From positions 1 to 64,000 of the forward strand of contig JAMOSO010000048.1 in NCBI GenBank assembly GCA_027063065.1: 64,000 nucleotides of DNA, read 5' to 3'. The DNA comes from Planctomycetota bacterium (GTDB lineage: Bacteria; Planctomycetota; JAMOSO01). Position numbers and translations under genes: made by a program. Position 1 is the stretch's first letter. The number at the start of each line of letters is the position of its first letter. The notes below the pieces were generated by a model. That model made no database searches and was not told the origin of the DNA. It saw only the letters and a program-made list of their open reading frames with translations. Of the stretch, positions 1-10,569 are shown piece after piece.

Positions 1-181
1 ATCTGTATTGTACATACTGTTTTTGGCAAATTCGGCAAACTTATAACCATTATACCACTTACGCATAGTTGTAATTGATTGTTGCTTATCAAGTTTAAAA
101 ACCCCGACACTGGTATAATAGTCAATCTTTTAACATATAAATATTAAAAATTATTTATTTAAGTAAAATACAAAAAATTTG

Positions 182-187
182 TATAAT
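182..187 (+). promoter_or_regulatory. -10 element of nadK (possible leaderless transcript)
   Basis: A perfect TATAAT ends 7 bases before the nadK ATG at 195. If it is used, transcription would start at or next to the ATG, giving a leaderless mRNA. No Shine-Dalgarno sequence precedes the ATG, which agrees with this. The -35 region is weak. A second TATAAT at 114-119 could give a longer leader. Confidence 0.35.
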
Positions 188-194
188 ACTATTT

Positions 195-1013
195 ATGAAA
201 AAAATTTATTTAGTTGGTACTAAAGGTCGGCAAAATATTGCCAATGCCATTGACCATGCGCAAGCAGATATAAAAAAATATTTTGAAATTGTCGGCATCA
301 ATTGTGATGGTTCTAATATACCCGATAATCTTGATATGGATTTAATTATGGTCTTTGGAGGCGATGGTACAATTTTAGGAGTTGCCCATAGTTTAGAAGG
401 ACGAGAAATACCAATTATAGGTATCAACTTAGGCACTCTTGGATTTTTAACTGAAGCGTCATTACAAGAGTTACCTGTCGCTCTACAAAAACTATCTAAC
501 AATGCTTTTATAATTGCTAAACGCAGTTTATTACATTGGCAAATGACAATTTGTGGACAAGCCAAAAGCGGTTACGGACTCAATGAATTAGTATTAAGAC
601 GGTGTAATGAATCTCCAATATTTTCTAGCGAAGTATCTATTGATTCTAGCGACTTAACATCCTATCGGGGAGATGGACTATTAATTGCCACCCCAACTGG
701 TTCAACCGCCTATAATTTATCAGCCCAAGGACCTATTTTAGAAAGCTCTTTACATGCATTTATCATAACGCCATTGCATCCACATAGTTTAACCCATCGT
801 CCTCTTGTTGTAAGTGATGAAAGAGTAATTGAAATTTCACCACAACTTAATGGATTTTCTGTTGAAGTCTGCATTGATGGTCGCGATACTATAAGGATTA
901 ATGAAACAACCACTATTAAAATACAAAAAACAAAACGCAAAGTAAAAATTATTGAATTATCTATGCACAGTCATTACGAAAAAATACGTGCCAAATTAGG
1001 CTGGGGTTTATGA
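195..1013 (+). CDS. nadK: NAD kinase
   Basis: Phosphorylates NAD to NADP in the cytoplasm, using ATP or polyphosphate. The 272-residue protein shows the family signatures in order: the GGDGT nucleotide loop near residue 57, the NE motif (GLNELVL) near 130, and the glycine/Thr-rich stretch GDGLLIATPTGSTAYNLS near 160. Length is normal for bacterial NadK. The stop overlaps the start of the following phosphatase gene by 4 bases (ATGA), so the two are probably translationally coupled. No ribosome binding site is visible before the ATG; see the -10 element at 182. Identification is firm. Confidence 0.95.
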   Translation: MKKIYLVGTKGRQNIANAIDHAQADIKKYFEIVGINCDGSNIPDNLDMDLIMVFGGDGTILGVAHSLEGREIPIIGINLGTLGFLTEASLQELPVALQKLSNNAFIIAKRSLLHWQMTICGQAKSGYGLNELVLRRCNESPIFSSEVSIDSSDLTSYRGDGLLIATPTGSTAYNLSAQGPILESSLHAFIITPLHPHSLTHRPLVVSDERVIEISPQLNGFSVEVCIDGRDTIRINETTTIKIQKTKRKVKIIELSMHSHYEKIRAKLGWGL

Positions 1014-1534
1014 ATAAGCCCGTAATTTTTTTAGATCGTGATGGCACCATAAATGACGACCCCGGTTATCTTAGTCAGCCAAAAGATTTTATTTTATTAC
1101 CAAAAGTTATTGAGGCTTTACAACAATTACAAAAACTAGGTTTTGATTTAATCATTATTACTAATCAATCAGGAATTGGACGTGGATTTTTCAATCAAGA
1201 AAATTTAAATCAAGTACATTTATTTATGTTAGATATTTTTACACAACACAATATCACCATTAAAAATATTTATGTCTGCCCTCATTCACCACAAGAAAAC
1301 TGTATATGTCGCAAACCAAAAACGGGTTTAATTGATAAAGCTTGTGCGGAAAATAAAATCGATATGCAAAACAGTTGGATGGTTGGTGATAAAATTGCCG
1401 ATATTGAATTGGGAATTAACTGCGGTTTAAAAACTGCACAGATAATTGGCAAATACCCCCTGCATCAAAAAGCAAACTATAAGGTAAAAAACTTGCTTAA
1501 TTTTGTACAAATAATCACAATAGATAAAATATAA
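1010..1534 (+). CDS. gmhB: D,D-heptose 1,7-bisphosphate 7-phosphatase family (HAD-IIIA)
   Basis: HAD-superfamily phosphatase of 174 residues. The N-terminus carries the catalytic DxD motif (FLDRDGTIN, Asp near residues 9 and 11). Motif II is TNQSG near 50. A zinc-loop pattern C-x-H...C-x-C-RKPKTG lies near 100-115 and motif III/IV (MVGDKIADIE) near 128. This combination is typical of GmhB, which dephosphorylates heptose bisphosphate in ADP-heptose synthesis for lipopolysaccharide, and of the related histidinol-phosphatase. The GmhB assignment implies an LPS-bearing envelope. A histidinol-phosphate phosphatase cannot be excluded by eye. Coupled to nadK by a 4-base overlap. Confidence 0.85.
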   Translation: MNKPVIFLDRDGTINDDPGYLSQPKDFILLPKVIEALQQLQKLGFDLIIITNQSGIGRGFFNQENLNQVHLFMLDIFTQHNITIKNIYVCPHSPQENCICRKPKTGLIDKACAENKIDMQNSWMVGDKIADIELGINCGLKTAQIIGKYPLHQKANYKVKNLLNFVQIITIDKI

Positions 1535-1551
1535 TTAGTTTCAGTATTTAG

Positions 1552-2910
<1,359 letters not shown>

Positions 2911-2931
2911 TAAATATTAATTTCTTAAATA

Positions 2932-2968
2932 TAAAAAAAGCCCACGTTTAACAACGTGGGCTTTTTTA
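2932..2968. terminator. Bidirectional intrinsic terminator between eno and hisH
   Basis: A perfect 8-bp stem, GCCCACGT / ACGTGGGC (2940-2947 and 2954-2961) with loop TTAACA. It is preceded by an A-run and followed by a run of six T, so it can end transcription from eno on the plus strand and from the hisH operon on the minus strand. Confidence 0.9.
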
Positions 2969-2983
2969 TAAATCATTATCTGA

Positions 2984-3601
2984 TTAACATAATTCAATAA
3001 AATTTTCGACTATTTTTAAACCGACTGATTGACTTTTTTCAGGATGAAATTGAGTGCCATAAATATTTTGATATGCAACTGCCGATGGAAATTCTAAACC
3101 ATAATTAGTAGTTGCTGCAACTATATCATTATTATCCGTTTTTAAAAAATAAGTATGTACAAAATATACATGAGAATTAATAGGTATATTATTAAATAAT
3201 TTAGAGCTATTAGAAAAACTTAATTGATTCCAACCCATATGTGGTATTTTAAGCTTAACATCTTTAATATAATCCTTAAAAGATACTATCGAACCATCTA
3301 ACAAACCTAAGCCTTGATAATGTCCATTTTCAAAACTATCATTAAATAATAATTGAAAACCTAAACAAATACCCAATATTGGCTTACCCGCTTTGACCTC
3401 TTTACAAATAATTTTATCTAAGCCCTTTTCTTGCAACAAATCAATAGCATCTCTAAATGCACCTACTCCTGGCAATACTAATTTATCTGCAGAGTGTATT
3501 ACACTAGCCTCATCAGTAATCACGACATTATCACTGTACTTTTCAAAAGCTGTTTCTACACTACGTAAATTACCCATACCATAATCTATAATTGCTATCA
3601 T
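2984..3601 (-). CDS. hisH: Imidazole glycerol phosphate synthase glutaminase subunit (HisH-like)
   Basis: Class I glutamine amidotransferase of 205 residues. The nucleophile cysteine is in GICLGFQ (about residue 79) and the His/Glu pair is in GTQFHPEKSQ (about 187). The N-terminus IDYGMGNLRSV is diagnostic for HisH. The enzyme supplies ammonia to HisF in histidine synthesis. No hisF, hisA or other his gene is in the window; the gene sits last in an operon after the cyclases, 14 bases from them. An orphan paralogue serving a HisF-like synthase of a surface sugar is possible. Confidence 0.8.
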   Translation of the reverse strand: MIAIIDYGMGNLRSVETAFEKYSDNVVITDEASVIHSADKLVLPGVGAFRDAIDLLQEKGLDKIICKEVKAGKPILGICLGFQLLFNDSFENGHYQGLGLLDGSIVSFKDYIKDVKLKIPHMGWNQLSFSNSSKLFNNIPINSHVYFVHTYFLKTDNNDIVAATTNYGLEFPSAVAYQNIYGTQFHPEKSQSVGLKIVENFIELC

Positions 3602-3615
3602 ATTAATCCTTAAAA

Positions 3616-6114
3616 TTATTTAGTTTGCATAACATATCGACCATCCCAATCTGTATTAGGTGGCGTTTGTTGATAAGTTTTTATCCTAGATAAAAATACT
3701 TCACTAGGCTTATCTTTACCATATTTTTTTTGTAAATTTACAAATAAATTTTTAGCATCGACCCAATCCTGAGCAATATAAGCCTGTTTGGCTTCTTGCC
3801 AACAGATTAATTTATCACTCAATTGTTTAGTTAATTCTTTTTTATAACAAATGACCTCATATACCTTAATCGGCTCTGACTTACCTATAAATAAAATAGG
3901 ATCTAATAATCTAGTTACCAATTCATCTTTGATATATTCCCATGTAAATTGCGTAACAACAAAATTAGTACCATAAATTTTATTAGCTCCACGCACGCGT
4001 GCTGCTGTATTGACGACATCACCTATTATAGAATAATTCATTTTTTGTAACGACCCAATATTGCCAACAACCATATTGCCAGAATTTAACCCCGCCTCCA
4101 TAGATAATGGTTGCCAGCCCCTTTTAATCCAATTGGAGTTTAGTTCTTTTAAAATTTTTAAATTATCTAAAATAGCACTACATCCTTTTAAATGATGATC
4201 CGTTGATGGCACTGGAGCACCCCAAAAAGCCATAATTGTATCACCCTCAAACTTATCTAAAGTTCCACCAGTACCTAAAATAGTTTCTGTCATATGTGTA
4301 TGTGATTCTTGCAATAATTGCACAACTTCTTGAGGTTTAAGTTTTGCACATCGATGTGAAAAATCCACCATACCAGAAAAACTAACCGTCATATTTCTAG
4401 TTTCGCCACCTAATGAAACCATAGACGGATTTTTAATAATTTGATTGACCAATGCTGGCGACACAAACCTTCCAAAGGTTTGCTTTAAAATACCTCGCTC
4501 TTTTCCTTCAATTATTTGCTGAATAACTAAAGTTGATATATAACTTAACGACATTACTAAAATAGGTGTAAATAAAGGGATTAAATAATTATACCAACGA
4601 TATAAAACGATACTTACTAATAAATAAATAAATGATAATGTAGTAACAATAATTGCCGAGCGAACAGAAGAAAATATTAAAGTTATGATTGCAACTAACC
4701 AAGCAGAACAAATTAATATTAAAAACAATGTTGTTTGATTACTGTGTGTTAAAAAATCTTCTTCTAAAATATTATTAATGCCAGTCGCAACTATTTCGAC
4801 CCCGGGAGCATCAGCATCAAATGGAGTGACACGTTGATCGTGCAATTCTTTTGCCGTTGATCCTATAATAAAAATACGGTTCTTAATTTTATTTAATAAT
4901 GATGCATAATCTTTTTGAGGTGATGTACTATTGTTAAGTATTTTTTTAGTTAATAATATTTGAAAATATTTTTTTAAAATATTATTTATTTCATTGGCAC
5001 TAAACACATCTGGTGCATCTTGCGAGTCCATTAAAATTGCCAATATATCATTTAAAATTTTAGATAAAGATTGACTAAATTTAATATCCAAAGACTGTAC
5101 AAACTCATCATTACCATTTAATAATTTTAATAAATCTTTATCAATTAACTCATTAGCGCCTAACCATAAATCTTGACCGGGGTCTTCTTCCAATAAACTT
5201 AATAATTTAATTTTAAAATGTTTAGTTAATAACTTTCTAATTTGACGATATGGAATAATTTTATTTTCCCACCTATAAGCATCTAAAATTTTATAATAAG
5301 ATATATAATCAAAAGTAAAAGAATCACCATAATAATTTAAACGCATTTGCCCTTTATCATCTATAGGGATTTTTAAATTACCCTGATATTTAGATTTAAC
5401 ACCTTTCAATTCAAGATATTTTCCGTGGTGATATATTATATCTTTTGCTTTTATACCCTTTAACATCGCTACAGTTGCTACATCAATACTAGCATAATAT
5501 CTGCCATTCATTTGGCGTACGGCTAAACGCCTTCTAAAGACCCCGTCTGCATCAGAACTAATATCAATAAAAGCTACCCATTTAGCATTTTTTGCAAATA
5601 AATTATTTGGAGCGGCTACATTTACTTGCGATATTAATTTTTTATCTGTTGATAGCGTATCAATTGCCCATTTTTGCACATCGCTATCTGGTCCATTTTG
5701 TCTATGCTTAAATACTTCTCCTGTATGAAACATCATAGCCAAACAAGTAGAAGTATCTTTTAGCAAATTAGAAAATTGATTATCCGATAATTGATTAGTT
5801 AAGTCTTTTTCCACAAACAGCACATCAAAGCTAATACTACTTGCACCTTTTGCCTGCAAAAAAGATACAACCTGTCCATGTACTTTACGTGGCCATGCCC
5901 AAGGCCCCAACTCTTGCATACTGGCATCATCAATATCTATAATTGTAATTTGCTTATTTAAAAGTGACGCATCTCTAAAATTATTAGTTCTAAAATCACT
6001 TGTAAAATTTTCTAACCCTTTAATAAAAACCGTAGAACTTAAAAAATACACACATATAGATATTAATACCGCTATTAAAATAGCTAATAATTGAGTTTTA
6101 TTATAGCCTTTCAT
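3616..6114 (-). CDS. CHASE2-domain class III adenylate/guanylate cyclase B (lacks first metal Asp)
   Basis: Membrane cyclase, 832 residues from the ATG at 6114, chosen because it forms a TGATG overlap with the upstream stop; an ATG 33 bases upstream lies inside that gene. Order: N-terminal membrane segment, periplasmic CHASE2 sensor (about 40-440), three membrane helices (about 460-530), cyclase domain (about 575-760) and a TPR-like tail ending TDWDGRYVMQTK. Lys621 and the transition-state Asn702 and Arg706 (IIGDVVNTAAR) are present, and the second metal Asp is at 625. The first metal Asp is replaced by Gly581 (SFSGMVDF instead of FxDxxGF), so metal binding on its own seems lost. The upstream paralogue has the complementary set of residues. 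CHASE2 ligands are unknown. Confidence 0.88.
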   Translation of the reverse strand: MKGYNKTQLLAILIAVLISICVYFLSSTVFIKGLENFTSDFRTNNFRDASLLNKQITIIDIDDASMQELGPWAWPRKVHGQVVSFLQAKGASSISFDVLFVEKDLTNQLSDNQFSNLLKDTSTCLAMMFHTGEVFKHRQNGPDSDVQKWAIDTLSTDKKLISQVNVAAPNNLFAKNAKWVAFIDISSDADGVFRRRLAVRQMNGRYYASIDVATVAMLKGIKAKDIIYHHGKYLELKGVKSKYQGNLKIPIDDKGQMRLNYYGDSFTFDYISYYKILDAYRWENKIIPYRQIRKLLTKHFKIKLLSLLEEDPGQDLWLGANELIDKDLLKLLNGNDEFVQSLDIKFSQSLSKILNDILAILMDSQDAPDVFSANEINNILKKYFQILLTKKILNNSTSPQKDYASLLNKIKNRIFIIGSTAKELHDQRVTPFDADAPGVEIVATGINNILEEDFLTHSNQTTLFLILICSAWLVAIITLIFSSVRSAIIVTTLSFIYLLVSIVLYRWYNYLIPLFTPILVMSLSYISTLVIQQIIEGKERGILKQTFGRFVSPALVNQIIKNPSMVSLGGETRNMTVSFSGMVDFSHRCAKLKPQEVVQLLQESHTHMTETILGTGGTLDKFEGDTIMAFWGAPVPSTDHHLKGCSAILDNLKILKELNSNWIKRGWQPLSMEAGLNSGNMVVGNIGSLQKMNYSIIGDVVNTAARVRGANKIYGTNFVVTQFTWEYIKDELVTRLLDPILFIGKSEPIKVYEVICYKKELTKQLSDKLICWQEAKQAYIAQDWVDAKNLFVNLQKKYGKDKPSEVFLSRIKTYQQTPPNTDWDGRYVMQTK

Positions 6115-8699
6115 CAATGTGTATCCGTTCTTACGCAATAATTCCATGTAGATGAATTGGGTGGATTTACTTTTAAATTTTGACAGCGAGCGATATATTT
6201 AGCACAACCTAACTCGCCATCAAACGCCTTAGCCTTAGCCTGTGTAAATAATTCAATAGCCCTATCCCAATTTTGCGATTTATACGCAACAATAGCTTGT
6301 TCCCAAATAGGTATAAAATCTATGTATTCATTTGGTGGATTATTTTTTTCACTGATTAATTCATAAAAAGCTACAACTCCTCCGTCTAATTCTAAAAACC
6401 AATCTATCTCACGAGTATAAAAATAATCTTTAACTTTCAACCAAGTTCTATAATTAATTAATAATCTAGTACCCCAATTTTTTGATTCTTGTTCTAGTCG
6501 TTCAGCATAATGCCCTTGATCACCGTGTACCGTATACGACATTTTATCCCGCGCTCCCATATTGCCAACTGTAACCATACCAGTATTAATGCCTATGCGA
6601 GCCTTAACATCTGGCAGGCCTTCACTAAGCCATTGCTTGCGTAAACGATCTAATTCTCGTTGACAATTTAAAGCTGCCCTACAAGCTCGTAAATGATGAT
6701 CCTGCAAATCTAATGGTGCATTAAAAAAAGCAAAAATAGCATCTCCTTCATACCTGTCTACCGTACCACCTTCAGCTTGAATCAACTGCGACATAGAATT
6801 TAAATAATGATTAAGTAAAGTTACTAATTCTGCAGGGTTATCCTTAAACTTTTCTGAAATAGTTGTAAAACCTGATAAATCTGAAAAGAAAATAGTTAAT
6901 TCTTTTTCTATGCCACCTAATGAACACTTGTCTGGATGATTAAGAATATCATCAACAACATCACTAGATACATACTTACTAAATGCGTCTTTAATTTTTG
7001 CCTTTTCTTTTTCTTTAAGATAATACTTGGCCAATGTTACATTCACAAATACTAACATAACAGGTAATGCAACTGGTGTTACCTCAAGGTAATATGCATG
7101 ATGGTAAAATAAATATTTAGCTATAAAACCAATAGACAATAAAACTAATATGGTAAATAAACTAGATATCAAAGTTCCAAACTTAGACACAACAATAACT
7201 GCAATTAATCCCAAAATAATTAAACTGCCATATACAAGCCATTTTGGTTCTTGATAAATAAAATCATTTGCAATAATGGTATTGATAGAGTTGGCCGTAA
7301 TACCCATGGTTGGCTCTTTATTGCCAAATGGAGTGGCAGTAAAATCAATTATTCCAGCGGCTGTAATATTAAATAAAACAATTTTATTTTTAAAAGATTT
7401 TAAAAATTGTCGATCCTCAAGAGAAATTATCCCGTTGGCCTCTTGAGCTCTAATGGAAACTTGATATAAATCTGACCAATCAATATTGCGATATGTAGCA
7501 ATTGTCAAATATAAATGAAAAATATTTTGTATGTAATACTGAGTTAATTTTTGCTTAACTAATAAAGTTGCATTGTTACTACGATATATCTTTAACCAGT
7601 GCTTAGCCTCGCTAGAAAGGGATGCAAAATTAATAGAACCTTCTTTATATAAAAAAGTTCCTTTTGATATTAAACCATTAAATTCATTTTTTATATTATT
7701 GATCAGTTCTTTAGGTACCTTAGAATTAACATCCCAAGCATAAATTTGTTTGCGAAGAGCATCGCTTAAATGTGAACGCAAATTTATAATTTCTGGGGTG
7801 TTAATCTCTTTTAATAAAAACAAAATACTTTGTTTATCTTTAAAATCATTTAAATGATAATAATTGGCAAAGTTTATAGGAGCAGATGTTGCTCGGTAAT
7901 AACTACCAAAATAATTAATATTACACCTACCATGCTCATCAATAGGGATATTTAAGGTAGTACCATTAGGCAAGTGCAATACAACAGCATTTGAGTTAAT
8001 TTGAATTTGTTTTATTGCAATATTAAACCAATTACACACAGTTACTAATGACAAAGAAGGATACCATCTATTTTGAAACTCTATAAACAAAGGTACACTA
8101 CGCACAATACCATCGCTATCTAATATAAAATTACGATGTCCTACGTTTTTAACCGCATCACATAACTCATGCATCGGAGCAACCACCGATGTATATACAG
8201 GAGGCTTAATTGCCCCATTGGGTTTAATACCAAATTTTTTAATAACTGATTTTATTTGAGGGCTTGTAAAACCTTTATTTTTAAAGGTTAAAGCTAAAGA
8301 CGCTGTGGGCAATCTTGTAAGCATTTGAGCAAAATTATTATCTGATTCTACGCCAGCAACATTATAATCATTAGCTATAGTTAAATCAGGATAGGCAAAT
8401 GGAATATCATAAGCAATTAAACGAGGCGACCCGATGGCAGTTGTTAATAATTCTAAAATTTGTGATTGAGCTATCTTTTGCCAAGGCCAACGCCCCCACG
8501 ACTCATTGCCCCATTCTAAAGTTTCATCGGTAATATTAACTATAATAATATCTTTAACCATACACTTGTGTGTATTGCGGTTAGTTTTAAATTGTAAAGT
8601 TTCAATACTGCGTTCAAGCCAAAGTAATCCATTATTATTATATAAAATAAATACAAATAATAGTGAAGCCAAACCAGCCCACATCACAGATTTTTTCAT
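6114..8699 (-). CDS. CHASE2-domain class III adenylate/guanylate cyclase A (lacks transition-state Asn)
   Basis: Membrane cyclase of 861 residues with the same plan as its downstream neighbour: N-terminal helix, periplasmic CHASE2 domain (about 40-470), three membrane helices (about 487-560), catalytic domain (about 598-780) and a TPR-like tail (about 795-850). Both metal aspartates are present: D607 in FFSDLSGF and D653 in RYEGDAIF. The adenine-contacting Lys is Arg649. The GDxVNxAxR motif has become GDQGHYAER, so the transition-state Asn is His730 while Arg734 remains. It would therefore supply the metal-binding half of an active site but not the Asn. It overlaps the next gene by TGATG. cAMP or cGMP as product is not decided by the sequence. 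Confidence 0.88.
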   Translation of the reverse strand: MKKSVMWAGLASLLFVFILYNNNGLLWLERSIETLQFKTNRNTHKCMVKDIIIVNITDETLEWGNESWGRWPWQKIAQSQILELLTTAIGSPRLIAYDIPFAYPDLTIANDYNVAGVESDNNFAQMLTRLPTASLALTFKNKGFTSPQIKSVIKKFGIKPNGAIKPPVYTSVVAPMHELCDAVKNVGHRNFILDSDGIVRSVPLFIEFQNRWYPSLSLVTVCNWFNIAIKQIQINSNAVVLHLPNGTTLNIPIDEHGRCNINYFGSYYRATSAPINFANYYHLNDFKDKQSILFLLKEINTPEIINLRSHLSDALRKQIYAWDVNSKVPKELINNIKNEFNGLISKGTFLYKEGSINFASLSSEAKHWLKIYRSNNATLLVKQKLTQYYIQNIFHLYLTIATYRNIDWSDLYQVSIRAQEANGIISLEDRQFLKSFKNKIVLFNITAAGIIDFTATPFGNKEPTMGITANSINTIIANDFIYQEPKWLVYGSLIILGLIAVIVVSKFGTLISSLFTILVLLSIGFIAKYLFYHHAYYLEVTPVALPVMLVFVNVTLAKYYLKEKEKAKIKDAFSKYVSSDVVDDILNHPDKCSLGGIEKELTIFFSDLSGFTTISEKFKDNPAELVTLLNHYLNSMSQLIQAEGGTVDRYEGDAIFAFFNAPLDLQDHHLRACRAALNCQRELDRLRKQWLSEGLPDVKARIGINTGMVTVGNMGARDKMSYTVHGDQGHYAERLEQESKNWGTRLLINYRTWLKVKDYFYTREIDWFLELDGGVVAFYELISEKNNPPNEYIDFIPIWEQAIVAYKSQNWDRAIELFTQAKAKAFDGELGCAKYIARCQNLKVNPPNSSTWNYCVRTDTH

Positions 8700-8709
8700 A
8701 AATAATAAT

Positions 8710-10569
8710 TTACTCAGTTATACCAATTTTAATGGCTTCTTCTAAAGTAGTAATACCACGTTGTGCCAACATCATTACATGTCCACCCAAAGTTATCATA
8801 CCCTCTTGTCTAGCAACTTTCCCTATCTCTAAATTGTTACCACGATTAGTGATTATTTCACGAATAGCTTTTGAATACAAACTCATAACCTCAAAAACTG
8901 GCACGCGCCCTTTATAACCTATATCATGACATTTATTACAGCCAGCACCTTTAAAAAATTTCATGGTTTTTAATTTATCATCATCATAACCCATAGCTTC
9001 AAGCATTACTTTTTCATCAGCTGTTGGCAAATGCTCTGCTTTACAATCTGTGCAGATTCTTCTAGCTAATCTTTGTGCCACAATAACCCTTACTGCTGCC
9101 GCCACCAAAAAAGGCTGAACATTCATATCAAATAAACGTGTAACAGTAGACGGTGCGTCATTGGTATGTAATGTCGAAAACACCAAATGCCCTGTTAATG
9201 CCGCCTTAATAGCAATGCCAACAGTTTCAGCATCTCTAATTTCACCAACTAAAATAATATCTGGATCTTGACGTAAAAAAGCTCGCAGGGCTACTTCAAA
9301 TGTAAAACCTATGCTTTGTTGAACATTAACCTGAGTGATACCATGCAAATTATATTCTACAGGATCTTCTGCTGTAGTAATGTTTGTACGCGGATCATTA
9401 AGTTGATTTATCATTGTATAAAGACTGGTAGATTTTCCAGACCCTGTTGGACCCGTAACTAAAATCATTCCAAACGTTCCAGATAAGGCGCGCTGTACAA
9501 TAGCCTCTTGCTCTGGTTCCATACCTAAAGATGCAATGTCATCACTTAATTTACTTTGCCCTAATAAACGCATTACTACTTTTTCGCCATAAATTGTTGG
9601 CAAAGTATTAACACGCAATTCTAACTCTCGTCTACCTAGTTTTAATTTAATTCTACCGTCTTGAGGTATACGCCTTTCGGCGATATCCATATTAGACATA
9701 ATCTTAATGCGACTTGTTACAGGGTTTTTAACAGAGGCTGGCAAGTTCATCATTTCATGCAAAGTACCATCTATTCTAAAACGCACCCGAAAGCTTTTTT
9801 CAAATGGTTCAATATGAATATCACTAGCCTCCATCTCATCGGCTTTAACAATAATACCATTAACCATTTTAATAATTGGCGGAGCATCAGCCTGCATAGA
9901 TACGCGATATTCAGATTCTTGTGTTTCACCAGAATCAAATACTACATCATCTAATACGCCTGAGACAATTGCGTCAAAATCTTTTATCTCTAAAGATTTT
10001 TTAGCTTCTTCGACACTTAAACCTTCATCAGCTTCAACATTACCCTGAGCAGCATAATTTTTTTTAAGCAAAGACATGCTCTTTGTTTGCTCATCTACAC
10101 TAGATTTCATACTATCCAAGCCTGTACGCAATAGATTGGTATCTCTGGTTTTTTCATCGCCGTAAAGACTGTTCCAATGCTCTTCTATAATTTGCGGGCC
10201 AGTAAGGTAAATCTTTAATTTTTTATCTAATTTACGGGCTATGGTCTCTAACTGTAAAGAGGCACTTACATCTAAAAAAGCAATATGTAAAAATTGATCA
10301 TCACATTTAAAGGGCACACATTTGCATTGACGTGCCACACGCCATGGCACACACTTATCTAGGTCTTTAGAAATTTCATCAATATGAGCAATTGGATATT
10401 TTGTTTGCTCTGAAACAACATTAAGAAGCTGTTCCTCTTCTATCATATTATTTTTAATTAAAATAGAGCCTAAAAACTCACGGCTTTTTGTCTGAATACC
10501 CAAAGCCTCAGACAGTTGCTTTTGATTAATAAGCCCGCGCTCTATTAATATTTCACCAAGTTTTTTCAT
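8710..10569 (-). CDS. gspE: Type II secretion / type IV pilus assembly ATPase (GspE/PilB family)
   Basis: Cytoplasmic hexameric ATPase driving pseudopilus or pilus assembly. The 619-residue protein starts with an MshEN-type domain (about 1-140), then an N2-like domain. The Walker A GPTGSGKST is at 373-381, the Asp box is around DPVEY at 402, Walker B is DPDIILVGEIRD near 435-446 and the His box STLHTNDA near 465. A zinc-binding CTDC...CNKC pair lies at about 506-557. It shares a 4-base overlap with the upstream small gene and ends 10 bases before the cyclase. No other secretin, GspF or pilin gene is adjacent; gspK is 50 kb away. GspE and PilB cannot be told apart here. Confidence 0.9.
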   Translation of the reverse strand: MKKLGEILIERGLINQKQLSEALGIQTKSREFLGSILIKNNMIEEEQLLNVVSEQTKYPIAHIDEISKDLDKCVPWRVARQCKCVPFKCDDQFLHIAFLDVSASLQLETIARKLDKKLKIYLTGPQIIEEHWNSLYGDEKTRDTNLLRTGLDSMKSSVDEQTKSMSLLKKNYAAQGNVEADEGLSVEEAKKSLEIKDFDAIVSGVLDDVVFDSGETQESEYRVSMQADAPPIIKMVNGIIVKADEMEASDIHIEPFEKSFRVRFRIDGTLHEMMNLPASVKNPVTSRIKIMSNMDIAERRIPQDGRIKLKLGRRELELRVNTLPTIYGEKVVMRLLGQSKLSDDIASLGMEPEQEAIVQRALSGTFGMILVTGPTGSGKSTSLYTMINQLNDPRTNITTAEDPVEYNLHGITQVNVQQSIGFTFEVALRAFLRQDPDIILVGEIRDAETVGIAIKAALTGHLVFSTLHTNDAPSTVTRLFDMNVQPFLVAAAVRVIVAQRLARRICTDCKAEHLPTADEKVMLEAMGYDDDKLKTMKFFKGAGCNKCHDIGYKGRVPVFEVMSLYSKAIREIITNRGNNLEIGKVARQEGMITLGGHVMMLAQRGITTLEEAIKIGITE

